From Nitrososphaerales archaeon TH5896 (GTDB lineage: Archaea > Thermoproteota > Nitrososphaeria > Nitrososphaerales > Nitrososphaeraceae), in assembly GCA_014523625.1 (NCBI GenBank), contig JAATVP010000111.1, positions 1 through 13,169 of the forward strand: a stretch of 13,169 nucleotides of DNA. Direction: 5' to 3'. Both the position numbers and the translations under genes were made by a program. A model generated the notes under the pieces. That model was not told where the DNA came from. It did no database searches and saw nothing but the letters and a program-made list of their open reading frames with translations. Shown in pieces: positions 7,081 through 12,997 of the stretch (positions within the stretch are counted from its first letter, which is position 1; each line of letters begins with the position of its first letter).

Positions 7081-7115
7081 TGTACTATTGACTATTAAGA
7101 GAAAGGGATTTTGTT

Positions 7116-7433
7116 GTGAAAGACTACGACCATGTTATAGTTTGGACCGATTATTTTAATCGTAATCTATCTCGAAGGAAGGGAAGGAAAGTATCAAAGG
7201 ATGTGGCTATTTTTGACCCTTCAGTTCAGGAATTAGTTGATGCTTCTAAATCTGCAGGATTTGCAGTAAGTAGTGATAATACCAACGAATCTGCGAGGTT
7301 CCCAAGAAGGCCGTATGTAAGATCGGGTTACGTAATGTTGGAAAAAAATGAAAATTCGAAAAAGTCCAATATTTTGAATACTTTGGCGGGAAAGATATCG
7401 CAAAATCGAGCCAAACTGTCAAAAAGACGTTAA
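7116..7433 (+). CDS. srp19: Signal recognition particle 19 kDa protein (SRP19)
   Basis: Archaeal SRP19 binds the tips of helices 6 and 8 of 7S RNA and prepares it to take up SRP54, the GTPase that targets nascent membrane and secreted proteins. The 105-residue protein shows the family pattern: an N-terminal strand with aromatic residues (HVIVWTDYFNRNLSRRKGRKV, in which SRRKGRKV is the RNA-contacting basic segment), then PSVQELVDASKSAGF, and a basic RFPRRPYVRSGYVML strand, with a Lys/Arg-rich tail. The start is GTG 7116; there is no in-frame ATG until residue about 74, so the non-ATG start is firm. It probably forms a transcription unit with gar1, 82 bp downstream on the same strand. Confidence 0.92.
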   Translation: MKDYDHVIVWTDYFNRNLSRRKGRKVSKDVAIFDPSVQELVDASKSAGFAVSSDNTNESARFPRRPYVRSGYVMLEKNENSKKSNILNTLAGKISQNRAKLSKRR

Positions 7434-7461
7434 CTTATGTGTTAGAATAACTAAGGAAATT

Positions 7462-7512
7462 GTGATTATGGCTGCCGATATCTTTGAAAAAGTGTATGCG
7501 GAATTCATCTAA
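7462..7512 (+). CDS. Possible short upstream ORF in the srp19-gar1 gap
   Basis: GTG 7462 or ATG 7468 opens a short frame that reads MAADIFEKVYAEFI from the ATG and stops at TAA 7510-7512. It is in the same frame as gar1, whose TTG start follows three bases later, so it could couple translation of gar1 by reinitiation. Too short for any family call and may be chance. Confidence 0.2.
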   Translation: MIMAADIFEKVYAEFI

Positions 7513-7515
7513 AAG

Positions 7516-7827
7516 TTGTCCACTATAATTGAAGCTGGAGAGGTAATTCATATTGCAAAGAGTGGTCGATTGATATTGAAGATTGGAAATAGTATTGCTT
7601 TGAAATCTGGCGAAATCCTTTTCGATAGAGTAGGTAAAAAAGTAGGAAGAGTAACTGAACTGATCGGTCCAGTAGATGCACCATTTGCCTCGGTACTCCT
7701 GGTCAATGCTCAGGTTAAGAGTCCTAAAGGGAGTAAATTGTTCAGATTTTCATTTCAGAAAGGTGTACCACCAAAGACCGGAAAGAAAAGACGTTCTTTT
7801 GGGAAAAAGAGGCGCAGGTATGGTTGA
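7516..7827 (+). CDS. gar1: H/ACA ribonucleoprotein protein Gar1
   Basis: Gar1 belongs to the archaeal H/ACA RNP with Cbf5, Nop10 and L7Ae, which carries out RNA-guided pseudouridylation; Gar1 binds Cbf5 and helps substrate loading and release. The 103-residue protein is the right size. It has the six-stranded-barrel core with GKKVGRVTELIGPVDAPFASVLL (about 40-62), the clearest Gar1 signature, and a basic C-terminal tail (KTGKKRRSFGKKRRR). The start is TTG 7516, directly after an in-frame TAA at 7510-7512, and the protein contains no internal Met, so TTG is certain. It follows srp19 in the same orientation. The last codons overlap an ATG at 7819 in another frame. Confidence 0.92.
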   Translation: MSTIIEAGEVIHIAKSGRLILKIGNSIALKSGEILFDRVGKKVGRVTELIGPVDAPFASVLLVNAQVKSPKGSKLFRFSFQKGVPPKTGKKRRSFGKKRRRYG

Positions 7828-7851
7828 AGCTAAATCAAAAGATGGCCATTA
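7819..7851 (+). pseudogene. Possible 5' remnant of a gene once coupled to gar1
   Basis: An ATG overlaps the end of gar1 and opens a frame reading MVEAKSKDGH before TAG at 7849-7851. In many archaea tfb (transcription factor B) directly follows gar1, and TFB proteins often begin with a few charged residues before a zinc ribbon. No zinc ribbon follows here. The reading as a tfb remnant is speculative. Confidence 0.2.
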
Positions 7852-8097
7852 GCCGTAAGGTGCCCGAATAATGTTTGACTTGCAGTTCATCTGTTCTACT
7901 ATTGCTATCGCTCATTTAACAGACTACAGTGATTTTTCTTCCAAGCAAATAGCCTTGCGAGCAACTTTAAGTCTCAAGTAATCAGTGGTGAAATACTGCG
8001 GAGGTGTTCCGTTTATCTTTAGGCATTGTTAGTACGTACGTTGACTTTTATTAACTAATATAATTAGACAGACCCTGAGACTCAATTTCCATCAACT
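7828..8097. other. 270-bp gap between gar1 and pyrK
   Basis: No convincing gene. A 36-codon frame runs from ATG 7871 to TAA 7981 without a recognisable motif. The right part contains a self-complementary GTACGTAC at 8032-8039 and an inverted repeat CTAAT-ATA-ATTAG at 8055-8067, just beyond the pyrK stop on the minus strand. Both operons converge here, so part may serve transcription termination. I see no tRNA or box C/D element. Confidence 0.5.
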
Positions 8098-8943
8098 CTA
8101 AGAGACGAAATAGGATGGTCTTCCACTCTTGTCCCTGTAACTGAAACCAAATTCAGTGAGTTGCTTCAGGTTCATGGAATCAAATATTGTTCCATCGCGA
8201 CATACTAGCTTGTCATTAATACAACAACTTCCGCAAATCCCGATTGCACATTTCATGTACCTCTCAAGACTAGCCTCAACTGGAATAGAAAATCTTTCTC
8301 CCAACTTCTGAACGCCTTTCATCATTAGTTCAGGTCCGCACGTATACATTATCTCAAATTTTTTGGAAACAAGGATTGACTCCGCCAAGTCCACCGTCGA
8401 TCCATTAAATCCATAGGTTCCGTCATCGGTTGAAAATGCAGCGGTATCACTAAGATTATTGTCTGCAAGTAGCTCTTGGACCTTGTGCTCAAATAATATT
8501 TCATCCTTAGTTCTTGCTCCCATGATTAGCGAAGCTTGGATCTGATCATGTAGAAGATTACTAAACAACCTTACAAGTGGCACCAAGCCAGTACCTCCTC
8601 CTATTAGCAGTGCATTCCTGAGATTTTCGGGTACTGAAAAGCAATTTCCGTAAGGGCCTCTTATACCAATAAGGTCCCCCACTTGTTTGTGGTAAAGTGC
8701 TGTTGAACCAATGCCGTATTTTCGGACAGTAACGGCAGCAAATTTACAACTTTCAACATTTTCAATCCCTACGCTCATTGGCAGCTCTTCAATTGGCGGG
8801 ATCCACACCATTAAGAATTGCCCAGGCATTGAAGCAATACTGTACTCATCCTCAAATACGATAGTCCGTATAGTCGGCGTCTCTTCAATTACCTTTTTTA
8901 TTCGCACAAAGCGTAGTATGTCAGTATTTGTGTGATCTGCCAA
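8098..8943 (-). CDS. pyrK: Dihydroorotate dehydrogenase electron-transfer subunit (PyrK)
   Basis: The FAD and [2Fe-2S] subunit that passes electrons from PyrD (FMN) to NAD+ in class 1B dihydroorotate dehydrogenase, in de novo pyrimidine synthesis. The 281-residue protein starts with a ferredoxin-reductase-like FAD domain (PGQFLMVW at 40-47, LPMSVG at 54-59, GIRGPYGNCF at 93-102), then a nucleotide domain with ALLIGGGTGLVPL (111-123) and MYTCGPELMMKGV. The cluster is bound by Cys232-x4-Cys237-x2-Cys240-x7-Cys248 (CAIGICGSCCINDKLVC), the PyrK pattern; Cys241 is an extra neighbour. The start is TTG 8943, the only possible one near the N-terminus; it lies 23 bp inside the end of pyrD, implying translational coupling. 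A related reductase subunit is excluded by the PyrD neighbour. Confidence 0.93.
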   Translation of the reverse strand: MADHTNTDILRFVRIKKVIEETPTIRTIVFEDEYSIASMPGQFLMVWIPPIEELPMSVGIENVESCKFAAVTVRKYGIGSTALYHKQVGDLIGIRGPYGNCFSVPENLRNALLIGGGTGLVPLVRLFSNLLHDQIQASLIMGARTKDEILFEHKVQELLADNNLSDTAAFSTDDGTYGFNGSTVDLAESILVSKKFEIMYTCGPELMMKGVQKLGERFSIPVEASLERYMKCAIGICGSCCINDKLVCRDGTIFDSMNLKQLTEFGFSYRDKSGRPSYFVS

Positions 8944-9823
8944 TTAGTTCCTTCACACTCTGATAGCCTTTCTTCTTTAGGTATTTGAGGATCCCACTAT
9001 TTATGGAGTTAAAGATACTCATACCATCAAAGCCCATAGCTGTGCCCAACTGAAACGATGTCGCACCAGCGATCATGAACTCTAAGGCATCCTCCCAGTT
9101 AGATACTCCACCACATCCAATTATAGGAACACTAAATTTCTTTGAGAGTTCATAAACGCATCTAATGGCAATTGGCTTAATTGAACTCCCTGACAACCCT
9201 CCAATTTTGTTGCTTAGAATGGGGTTAAAATTATCAATGCTAATTTTCATCGCTCTAATTGTATTGATTGCTGTGATTCCATCTGCCCCTGCATTGATAG
9301 CAGTTTGAGAGATATCAATTAGATTCGTATTTCCAATGCCTACTTTCACGAAAACTGGCTTGGTTGTATTGGATTTGGCGGCTTTAACTATCGATTTCAC
9401 CATTTGCGGATCGTCGCCCACTTCCATTCCTAGTTTCTGGACATGAGGGCAAGATAGATTTATTTCAAATCCAATAATTCTTGACTTATTAAATTTTTTT
9501 GTCATGACTTCAAAATCTGAAGGATCTGATCCAACCAAGCTCACGATAAGAGGAACCTTGTCATTTGTGCTAACTTCCTCATAAAATGATTCATGGCCGG
9601 GATTGGATAGCCCTACCGCGTTGATATAGCTCTTATTCTCCAGTACCACGACAGTTGGATTTCTAAAACCCTCCATAGGATATTTACTAATAGATTTGCT
9701 GACCACTGCTCCTGCTCCCTCATCGAAAATTCGTTCAAAGATAGCTTGAGATATCCCAAGAAATCCTGATGCAAGGATGGCAGGATTTCTCAGAGATATG
9801 CCAGCAATCTCCAGATTCAACAT
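8921..9823 (-). CDS. pyrD: Dihydroorotate dehydrogenase catalytic subunit (PyrD, class 1B)
   Basis: Oxidises dihydroorotate to orotate with FMN, the fourth step of pyrimidine synthesis; cytosolic TIM barrel working with PyrK. From ATG 9823 (300 residues): LEIAGISLRNPAILASG at the N-terminus, NAVGLSNPG near 68-76, INLSCPH with catalytic-base Cys125 (class 1 enzymes use Cys, class 2 Ser), VKVG near 160, GADGITAINT, IGGLSGSSIKP, and the FMN-phosphate loop IIGCGGVSNWEDALEFMIAGA with FQLGTA. The frame opens earlier, at GTG 9847 (308 residues). I prefer ATG 9823 because family members begin a few residues before this first strand and because AGAGGGA abuts the GTG too closely to act as a ribosome-binding site for it; the choice is not certain. 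It is first in a pyrD-pyrK operon. Confidence 0.94.
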   Translation of the reverse strand: MLNLEIAGISLRNPAILASGFLGISQAIFERIFDEGAGAVVSKSISKYPMEGFRNPTVVVLENKSYINAVGLSNPGHESFYEEVSTNDKVPLIVSLVGSDPSDFEVMTKKFNKSRIIGFEINLSCPHVQKLGMEVGDDPQMVKSIVKAAKSNTTKPVFVKVGIGNTNLIDISQTAINAGADGITAINTIRAMKISIDNFNPILSNKIGGLSGSSIKPIAIRCVYELSKKFSVPIIGCGGVSNWEDALEFMIAGATSFQLGTAMGFDGMSIFNSINSGILKYLKKKGYQSVKELIGRSHKY

Positions 9824-9847
9824 ATTACTTTCAATTTCCAGACCCAC

Positions 9848-9998
9848 TCCCTCTTCTCTATAACTTTTACATTAATTGCAAACGGATATTTTTGTGATGC
9901 GCTTCATTAAGATCTAGGCATGCTAGTAGTAAGCTACAATGTTGTATTGACCAACACCGTCGCTAAAGAAATTTATTGAGCATTGAGAAGATTTGCAC
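9848..9998. promoter_or_regulatory. Divergent promoter region between pyrD and the isomerase-like gene
   Basis: About 150 bp feeding pyrDK leftwards and the TIM-barrel gene rightwards. Minus-strand candidates for a TATA box are AAGTTATAG (around 9858-9866), about 39 bp before ATG 9823, and AAAAATATCC near 9883-9892. On the plus strand AATTTATTG near 9970-9978 is the best candidate. None is a strong match. Confidence 0.3.
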
Positions 9999-10826
9999 AT
10001 GAAGTTTGCATTTAGTACAAATGCCTTCAAGCAATATTCACTTGAGGATTCTATAAAGGAGATAGGAGCTATTGGATATGAAGGGGTTGAAATTCTTTGC
10101 GATATTCCGCATCTATTTCCTCCGCTCGTTTCGAAACAACGACTTTCACGCTTGAATAAGTTTTTGGAAAGACATTATCTGAAGGTTTCTAACTTGAATG
10201 CATTTACGCTATCTGCAATAAGTGATGTATACCATCCTTCTTGGATAGAAACGGACAAGCATTCTACAGACATTCGCATAATGCATACAATCAATTGCTT
10301 GAAAGCAGCCAGCCTGCTTGGCGCAAAAAATATTTCTACTGAAGCAGGGGGACCGCTGACTGCTAATGCCAGGGAAAGAAAGGATTTGGTAAAGCTTTTT
10401 GTGAAAAACATCGAGCGGGCTGTAAAGATTGCGGAAACCGAAAAAATCAGAATTCTGGTTGAACCAGAACCGGGACTAATAATAGAAAATTCATCACAAA
10501 TTACCGAATTTCTGAACAGTTTTGACTCTAAAAGTATAGGAATGAATTGTGATTTGGGACATTTTTTTTGTGTAGGAGAAGACCCAGCTAAAGTTGTGTA
10601 TCAACTTGCTGACTATATAGGACACATCCACCTAGCAGACATTTCTAGCGACAGGGTGCACTACCATTTGTTACCAGGGACCGGATCTATCAACTTTAAG
10701 GATATTTTTGATGCGATAAGATCGATAAGATATCAGGGTTTTATTACAGTTGAGCTGTATACTTATGAGAATAATCCTATTGAAGCTGCTCAGCTGGCTT
10801 ACGAATATCTCCAGAGGTTCGTCTAA
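9999..10826 (+). CDS. Sugar-phosphate isomerase/epimerase family protein (xylose isomerase-like TIM barrel)
   Basis: A 275-residue TIM barrel of the AP-endonuclease-2/xylose-isomerase superfamily (COG1082), which includes hydroxypyruvate isomerase, inosose dehydratase and sugar epimerases. The metal set is intact: Glu155 in VEPEPG, Asp185 and His188 in CDLGHF, His211 in HIHLAD and Glu252 in TVELYTY, as expected for a divalent-metal isomerase. The N-terminal KFAFSTNAF strand and GYEGVEI (26-32) are also typical. The substrate cannot be deduced; a DNA-repair role is less likely because the Nfo-specific extra metal ligands are not apparent. ATG 9999 is chosen over TTG 9993 (two codons upstream) because the first beta strand starts directly after it. 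It is divergent from pyrD and 252 bp before the DUF99 gene; context gives no pathway. Confidence 0.85.
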   Translation: MKFAFSTNAFKQYSLEDSIKEIGAIGYEGVEILCDIPHLFPPLVSKQRLSRLNKFLERHYLKVSNLNAFTLSAISDVYHPSWIETDKHSTDIRIMHTINCLKAASLLGAKNISTEAGGPLTANARERKDLVKLFVKNIERAVKIAETEKIRILVEPEPGLIIENSSQITEFLNSFDSKSIGMNCDLGHFFCVGEDPAKVVYQLADYIGHIHLADISSDRVHYHLLPGTGSINFKDIFDAIRSIRYQGFITVELYTYENNPIEAAQLAYEYLQRFV

Positions 10827-10881
10827 ATAAGATGTATCATAGATATCGTTACCAGCAGTCGAGTACTCATCTCCTTACTGT

Positions 10882-10903
10882 AGTATATATATTATTATAT
10901 ACT
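10882..10903. repeat. AT-rich palindrome
   Basis: AGTATATA and TATATACT flank a 6-nt centre (TATTAT), an 8-bp inverted repeat. It could form a weak cruciform or hairpin, or simply provide TATA-like sequence. Confidence 0.5.
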
Positions 10904-10928
10904 TTAGAATAGCCTTGCTATGTATACC

Positions 10929-10967
10929 ACTACACTAATATCCTTCTGGGAGTTATCGTAGTGTAGT
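10929..10967 (+). terminator. 9-bp-stem inverted repeat followed by T-rich tract
   Basis: ACTACACTA (10929-10937) pairs perfectly with TAGTGTAGT (10959-10967) around a 21-nt loop, and the T-rich ATATTTTCTGCTTTT follows. The layout resembles a terminator for the isomerase gene or the 3' end of a small RNA. Archaeal terminators depend mainly on T-tracts, so the stem may have another purpose. Confidence 0.35.
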
Positions 10968-11078
10968 CTTATATTTTCTGCTTTTGGGTAGTCTTATTAT
11001 CTAAATAATGGCTAAACTGAGCATACAAAATCGCATTCCTTGAACTGAGGAGCCCATTAATATGGGGTTTGATAATAA

Positions 11079-11693
11079 GTGGATGCGATGGAGTTCGGCG
11101 AAAAGCGTCAAAAAAGAATCCATCCTGAAAAAAAGGGAGTTCGTGTGTTTGGAGTGGCGGAAAGCTTCAAGAAGAACTCGACATTTTCAACCCTCTGCGG
11201 TGTTGTTTTACGTCGTGACATGCAAGTAGATGGAGTCGTTCTGGGAAGGACAATGGTTGGGGGGGACGACGCTACAAAGCAAATTATCTCAATGTTCAGG
11301 AAATTGGATCGGAACGATGTTAATTGTATAATGATCAATGGTTTGATAATAAGCCTGTACAACGTCGTCGTTGGGGAAAAAATACTTGAAACAACTGGAA
11401 TACCCGTAATTGGGGTAACATACCAAGATTCATTGGGGATAGAAGACAGATTTTTTGATAATTTTTCAAAATCTGAAGCGACTAAACGAGTCGAGGAGTA
11501 TAGGAAATTGGGAAACCGTGAACACTTCACTCTGAAAACTGGAATGACTGTATTTGTTCGAAGTTGGGGTATAAGTTCCCCCAAAACTCTTCACATATTG
11601 AATAGTTTTATCATCCAAGGAAAAATTCCTGAACCTTTAAGAATTGCCAGACTCATTTCGAGAGCAGCTAGAACTTTTCCTGTTGAGGAATAA
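11079..11693 (+). CDS. DUF99 (UPF0215) family protein
   Basis: A 204-residue archaeal protein of the DUF99/COG1628 family, distantly related to endonuclease V (RNase H-like fold). Matching segments: KKGVRVFGVAESF (18-30), VDGVVLGRTMVGGDDAT (50-66), IMINGLIISLYNVV (84-97), TGIPVIGVTY (106-115), and the family's C-terminal IPEPLRIARLISRA. The molecular function of the family is not established. From memory, members usually have an Asp-Asp/Glu-Asp pair before the Phe of the first motif and Asp after NVV; here these read AES and V, so any metal-dependent nuclease activity may be lost or changed. GTG 11079 is the most upstream start; ATG 11088 three codons later is an equal alternative. It is 128 bp before the archaeosortase gene on the same strand. 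Confidence 0.85.
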   Translation: MDAMEFGEKRQKRIHPEKKGVRVFGVAESFKKNSTFSTLCGVVLRRDMQVDGVVLGRTMVGGDDATKQIISMFRKLDRNDVNCIMINGLIISLYNVVVGEKILETTGIPVIGVTYQDSLGIEDRFFDNFSKSEATKRVEEYRKLGNREHFTLKTGMTVFVRSWGISSPKTLHILNSFIIQGKIPEPLRIARLISRAARTFPVEE

Positions 11694-11821
11694 AATATTG
11701 AATTATTTGGATAAATACGGCATGGAAGTTGTCTCACGAATCAAGATCATTTCGATATTGATGGTTCACATTTTCTAATAGCAAAGTCCTTATCTTCCGC
11801 TTACTCTGAATTACCTCTCAG
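11694..11821. other. Intergenic region between DUF99 and archaeosortase genes
   Basis: A 128-bp gap with no gene. TTCTAATA near 11773-11780 is a weak TATA candidate about 45 bp before the archaeosortase ATG; there is no clear ribosome-binding site (CCTCTCAG directly precedes the ATG). Confidence 0.3.
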
Positions 11822-12850
11822 ATGAAATTCAACCTGGTAAAAATTTACTGTGCCGGGCTTATTTCAACCAGATATAACCAGTCTATTATTATTATTATTA
11901 TTATATTACTTTGGCCGGTCCTGCTTTCGTATGTTCTTTTTCCAGATACATTTGGATTCTCATGGAACGAGGGAAGAGGAGGTTTCTTAATTGTAACGAT
12001 TCTTACTATAATTGAAATCGTTGGGTCGCATCCTGCTATTACAGGTCGCAAAATAAGTTTGCTCATTACTTTCGCAATTTTGACTGGATCATATTTCTTC
12101 AGTCTATCTCTCGGCACTTCATATTTGCTTTCAGATATGGGAAGATCAGTTGGAGCGCTAATAAGCGAGAGCTGGATGTTAATGTGGGATTACATCATTC
12201 TAGCAAATTATTTTGTAATAACCCTTGTGCTGATCTTCGGGACGAAGGAGTGGCTACGAATCGGAGGAGCTGCTACCCTATTTCTAGTGGGCTATGTTAC
12301 GATCCTTCTTCTTGATTCTCTGTTTCCATACGACACTTTGGGAATTCTTCAATATTTAGTTCCAACCTACCTCCATTTTAACGTAGAAATCCTCAATTCA
12401 ATTATCCACTTCCTGAATCTCGAAAGGGAGTTTACTTCTCAAACCTTTGGTAACACGTTGGTACTGTATAGTTCGGACGGCCCTTTCGTGATGAAGGTAT
12501 ACTGGCCCTCTGCAGGAGTTCACAGTATCGTTATCTTTGGCTTAGTAATGTTTGCATTTCTACTTAAGACCGTCATTCCATGGAAGAGAACATTGATTTA
12601 TCTATTTTCAGGAATAATATTGACTTGTGTTGTGAATTGTATACGAATTACATTACTTTCTCTTTACGCCTTAAATCCGAATTCAGACTTAGGTAGTTGG
12701 GAACAGTTCCACTCGGTCATCGGTGAATTGGTGTTTATCCCATGGGTACTTTTTTACTTAGCTGTTGTCATTTACTTAGAAAATCGCTACTATGAAACAA
12801 GAAGGGATCTAAATTTACATGACAATAGTTGCTCCAGCAAAGGTAGATAA
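11822..12850 (+). CDS. Archaeosortase/exosortase family protein (thaumarchaeal type) with Ser at the nucleophile position
   Basis: A 342-residue integral membrane protein with about eight hydrophobic segments (near 22-40, 54-68, 78-98, 125-140, 148-167, 234-250, 257-281 and 302-320). Archaeosortases are membrane transpeptidase-like enzymes that process a C-terminal sorting signal on secreted surface proteins. The three family active-site regions are present: SAGVHS at 230-235 where exosortases read C-S-G-x-x-S, Arg275 in NCIRI (canonical N-x-x-R), and His297 in the loop before the last helix (WEQFHSVIGELVF). The usual catalytic Cys is replaced by Ser230. The first transmembrane helix contains seven consecutive Ile encoded by six ATT repeats plus ATA. 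ATG 11822 is the first start. No target protein with a C-terminal sorting signal is in the window. Family call good; activity unproven. Confidence 0.85.
   Translation: MKFNLVKIYCAGLISTRYNQSIIIIIIILLWPVLLSYVLFPDTFGFSWNEGRGGFLIVTILTIIEIVGSHPAITGRKISLLITFAILTGSYFFSLSLGTSYLLSDMGRSVGALISESWMLMWDYIILANYFVITLVLIFGTKEWLRIGGAATLFLVGYVTILLLDSLFPYDTLGILQYLVPTYLHFNVEILNSIIHFLNLEREFTSQTFGNTLVLYSSDGPFVMKVYWPSAGVHSIVIFGLVMFAFLLKTVIPWKRTLIYLFSGIILTCVVNCIRITLLSLYALNPNSDLGSWEQFHSVIGELVFIPWVLFYLAVVIYLENRYYETRRDLNLHDNSCSSKGR
11885..11902 (+). repeat. (ATT)6 trinucleotide repeat inside the archaeosortase gene
   Basis: Six ATT units in frame encode Ile22-27 at the start of the first membrane segment. Gain or loss of units would change helix length without a frameshift. 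Confidence 0.8.
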
Positions 12851-12997
12851 CCACTCCCTTTTTTCCCAATAAGATTCTTTGTCACATCCATAGCAGCTTG
12901 CGAATGGCAATACACTTGATGGATATCTATGTCCTATAATGGTTGTAGATGGTATATAATGCCATAGTTTATATATGGAAGGCAGTGAATTAGAGAT
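12851..12997. other. Intergenic region with T6 tract and TATA box
   Basis: A T6 tract at 12859-12864, nine bases after the archaeosortase stop, fits archaeal T-tract termination. The right end holds two TATA-like sequences: GGTATATAATG (about 12950-12960) and the better placed TTTATATATGG just before the last gene. No gene is seen on either strand. Confidence 0.4.
12968..12977 (+). promoter_or_regulatory. Strong TATA box of the terminal polyglutamine gene
   Basis: TTTATATATG is centred 26 bp before ATG 12998, the classic archaeal TATA-to-start distance, so transcription should begin at or next to the A of the start codon, giving a leaderless mRNA. It is the best TATA box in the window and suggests strong expression. 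Confidence 0.65.

Larger units (their letters stand above)
10827..11078. other. AT-rich intergenic region with inverted and direct repeats
   Basis: No open frame of note. It contains an AT-rich palindrome (10882-10903), a 9-bp-stem inverted repeat (10929-10967) followed by T-rich DNA (10969-10985), a 10-bp direct repeat GTAGTCTTAT at 10963-10972 and 10988-10997, a TATA-like CTAAATAAT near 11001-11009, and a small hairpin CCCAT-TAAT-ATGGG (11053-11066) just before the DUF99 start. It may combine the isomerase terminator with the DUF99 promoter, or hold a small RNA. Confidence 0.5.

Noticed and set aside
7871..7981. 36-codon frame from ATG 7871 in the gap after gar1
   Set aside because: Composition resembles random DNA, no ribosome-binding site or promoter stands out, and no motif is seen; kept only as part of the gap description.
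9999..10826. Reading the TIM-barrel protein as endonuclease IV (Nfo)
   Set aside because: The metal ligands fit the broader isomerase/epimerase superfamily, and the characteristic Nfo signature segments are not evident.
10827..11078. Search for a tRNA or CRISPR repeats in the largest repeat-bearing gap
   Set aside because: No cloverleaf-compatible arms or TTC/GGTTCGA-like loop, and the direct repeat occurs only twice with 25-bp spacing.
11108..11584. 158-codon open frame on the minus strand opposite DUF99
   Set aside because: No recognisable domain; it lies wholly within a plus-strand gene with clear family motifs, so it is an antisense shadow.
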